From: Pseudomonas kermanshahensis
GTDB taxonomy: Bacteria > Pseudomonadota > Gammaproteobacteria > Pseudomonadales > Pseudomonadaceae
Direction of reading: 5' to 3'
DNA: 64,000 nt
Assembly (NCBI RefSeq): GCF_014269205.2
Contig: NZ_JABWRY020000001.1
Coordinates: 3,100,001 to 3,164,000, forward strand
The position numbers were made by a program, and so were the translations under genes. Below the pieces are notes generated by a model. The model had not been told where the DNA came from and ran no database searches. It saw nothing but the letters and a program-made list of their open reading frames with translations. Positions within the stretch are counted from its first letter, which is position 1. The number at the start of each line of letters is the position of its first letter. Positions 62,549-64,000 of this stretch are shown piece by piece.

Positions 62549-63442
62549 ATGGAATATGAGCTTCAAGACATTCGATCTTTCGTTAAAATCGCCGAACTGG
62601 GCAGTTTCCATGAAGCTGCAGAAGCCTTGCACCTGTCCCAACCGGCACTCAGCCGGCGGATAAAGAAGCTCGAGGAAGGACTAGGCACCTCATTGCTGGA
62701 ACGCACCACCCGGCGCGTTAGCCTCACCAGCGTCGGGCGGGACTTTTTGCCCAAGGCCAGGCGCTTGCTGGATGACTTCGAAGATTCGATCCTGAGCATT
62801 CGCGAACTCGCCGAACGACAGAGCGGCCAGGTCACCCTTGCCTGTATCCCGACGGCAGCGTTCTATTTTCTGCCGTCGGTCATCCGCGACTACAACGAGC
62901 AGTACCCGAAGATCCGTATTCGCCTGCTGGACCTCAGCGCCAATGACGGGCTCGAAGCCGTGCTGCGGGGTGAAGCGGACTTCGGCATCAACATGATGAG
63001 CGGCCAGCACCCAGACATCGAGTTCGTCTCCCTGGTGCAGGAGCATTTCGTCCTGGCCTGCAGAAGAGACCACCCGTTGGCGAACCGTGACTCCGTCACC
63101 TGGACAGAGCTGGCCGACTACCGGCTGATCGGCGTAGGCCGCCTGAGCGGCAACCGGATGCTGCTGGACCATGCGCTGTCCGGGCTCAACCTGCGGCCGA
63201 AGTGGTTCTATGAGGTTCAGCACCTGTCCACCTCGCTGGGCATGGTCGAGGCCGGGCTGGGCGTGTCGGCCATGCCTAGCCTGGCCATGCCAAGCGCCGA
63301 CCACCCGACGCTGGTCAGCGTGCCGCTGATCGAACCGCAGGTAACCCGCACACTGGGATTGGTCTATCGCCGAGGGGCGTCTCTGTCGCCCGCCGCGGAA
63401 AAGTTTGTGTCGATCTTGTTGGACAAATGGCCGAACCGTTGA
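62549..63442 (+). CDS. LysR-type regulator of the tricarboxylate locus (TcuR-like)
   Basis: A 297-residue LysR regulator. The helix-turn-helix is at residues ~1-60 (GSFHEAAEALHLSQPALSRR) and the effector domain starts near residue 90. The ATG at 62549 (MEYELQD) follows GGGGAG; the upstream in-frame codons lie in the promoter region. It is divergent from the PrpF-like gene and convergent with tcuB, so it probably activates both tricarballylate/aconitate catabolic and uptake genes, like TcuR in Salmonella. Confidence 0.88.
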   Translation: MEYELQDIRSFVKIAELGSFHEAAEALHLSQPALSRRIKKLEEGLGTSLLERTTRRVSLTSVGRDFLPKARRLLDDFEDSILSIRELAERQSGQVTLACIPTAAFYFLPSVIRDYNEQYPKIRIRLLDLSANDGLEAVLRGEADFGINMMSGQHPDIEFVSLVQEHFVLACRRDHPLANRDSVTWTELADYRLIGVGRLSGNRMLLDHALSGLNLRPKWFYEVQHLSTSLGMVEAGLGVSAMPSLAMPSADHPTLVSVPLIEPQVTRTLGLVYRRGASLSPAAEKFVSILLDKWPNR

Positions 63443-63502
63443 AAGCAATGCGCGTCTTGCGGCCTGACGCGACGCAGGGTAATTACGGGCTGCGTTCATG
63501 GC

Positions 63503-64000
63503 TCATTCCTCCCCCAAACCCAGTGGGTTGGGCCGGCGCTTTTCGATTGCAAATTTGAGCAGTGCGGCGCTGCGGAACAGGCCATGGGCGAACTTGCCGT
63601 ATGGCAGCGTGATGAATAGCGCCATCACCGCACCCAAGTGAATCGCCAGCGCAATTGCCATTGCTGCAGTGTCACGCAGGCCCAGCAAGGCAAGGCCAGT
63701 AGCGCTGACCAGCAGCAGAAGCAGGATGAAAGCCCGGTCCATGGGGCGCTGGGCAACATCGCCCTGCTCCGGTGCCCTGCGAAGGTTGAGCATCAGAAGC
63801 CCGGCCGGCCCGATGATCAGGCCAACACCACCCAAGGTTCCCAGCAGCACCGGTGCACTCAGCAATGGATACGGCGCCTGCTGGCCCAATAGGTAGTGAT
63901 ACCCGGTAGCGACCACAGTGGCAGCGAAGCACAACAGGAAGCCGTAGAAGGTGAAATGATGGAAACGACGGCGCCAGAGCGTGTATCGATCATCGACATC
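63503..64000 (-). CDS. tcuB: Tricarballylate/citrate utilisation protein TcuB, C-terminal part (cut by window edge)
   Basis: 165 codons of the 3' end are present; the frame is open to the window edge ([19 protein letters not shown] continues into the internal methionine region). Membrane segments with [18 protein letters not shown] and [20 protein letters not shown] match TcuB, a membrane iron-sulfur/heme protein that returns electrons from the tricarballylate dehydrogenase TcuA to the quinone pool. TcuA should lie beyond the right edge. The gene is convergent with the LysR regulator. Confidence 0.88.
   Translation of the reverse strand, partial: DVDDRYTLWRRRFHHFTFYGFLLCFAATVVATGYHYLLGQQAPYPLLSAPVLLGTLGGVGLIIGPAGLLMLNLRRAPEQGDVAQRPMDRAFILLLLLVSATGLALLGLRDTAAMAIALAIHLGAVMALFITLPYGKFAHGLFRSAALLKFAIEKRRPNPLGLGEE

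Overview
The window reads as a chromosomal segment of a gamma-proteobacterium of the genus Pseudomonas, most likely the P. putida group. It has GC-rich genes, a ureDABC-E-J urease operon, a MexS/MexT divergent pair nearly identical to what I remember of P. aeruginosa MexT, a Pseudomonas REP-type hairpin, OprD-type porins and several sugar-acid and tricarboxylate catabolic loci. I saw no rRNA, tRNA, CRISPR array or intact insertion sequence.

Layout. (1) 1-3774: urease structural and accessory genes on the minus strand. (2) 4031-9227: a REP hairpin, a lone tyrosine recombinase, and a DNA-repair pair (XPD/DinG-like helicase with a Cas4-like nuclease domain, overlapping a FAN1 nuclease). (3) 9321-21110: a sugar-acid catabolic locus with two transporters, two dehydratases of different superfamilies, an FAH-fold (AraD1-like) dehydratase, a 2-ketoglutarate semialdehyde dehydrogenase, an Ldh2-type dehydrogenase and two LysR regulators, routing acids toward 2-oxoglutarate. 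(4) 21118-23873: a MocR-type regulator that has lost its PLP lysine, coupled to an unrecognised 460-residue protein. (5) 24390-26534: mexS/mexT.

(6) 26535-50362 is the accessory part and the main interest. The first half (27443-33518) is a four-gene cassette: ATP-grasp ligase, MFS exporter, membrane di-iron desaturase/hydroxylase and a complete leucyl-tRNA synthetase. It looks like a small antimetabolite pathway with its own resistant target. The second half (34074-49946) is a NAD(P)H oxidoreductase and MerR regulator facing an eleven-gene operon. That operon encodes a carrier protein with a zinc ribbon, two active ketosynthases each paired with a cysteine-less ketosynthase-like protein, a class III aminotransferase fused to an acyl-ACP-reductase-like domain, two short-chain reductases, and an MMPL/LolA-like/outer-membrane-barrel export set. 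The predicted product is a long-chain (possibly hydroxylated) amine delivered to or through the outer membrane. The oxidoreductase and the operon share a nearly identical MerR-type spacer-dyad promoter, suggesting that the MerR protein controls both.

(7) 50363-57082: a Gly/Ser/Thr-rich secreted protein, a cupin, a thiamine-diphosphate oxidase-like enzyme and a PaoABC-type molybdenum aldehyde oxidoreductase. (8) 57207-64000: a tricarballylate/aconitate-type locus with an OprD-family porin, a CitMHS transporter, DctA, a PrpF/GalD-family isomerase, a LysR regulator and the 3' part of tcuB, which runs off the right edge.
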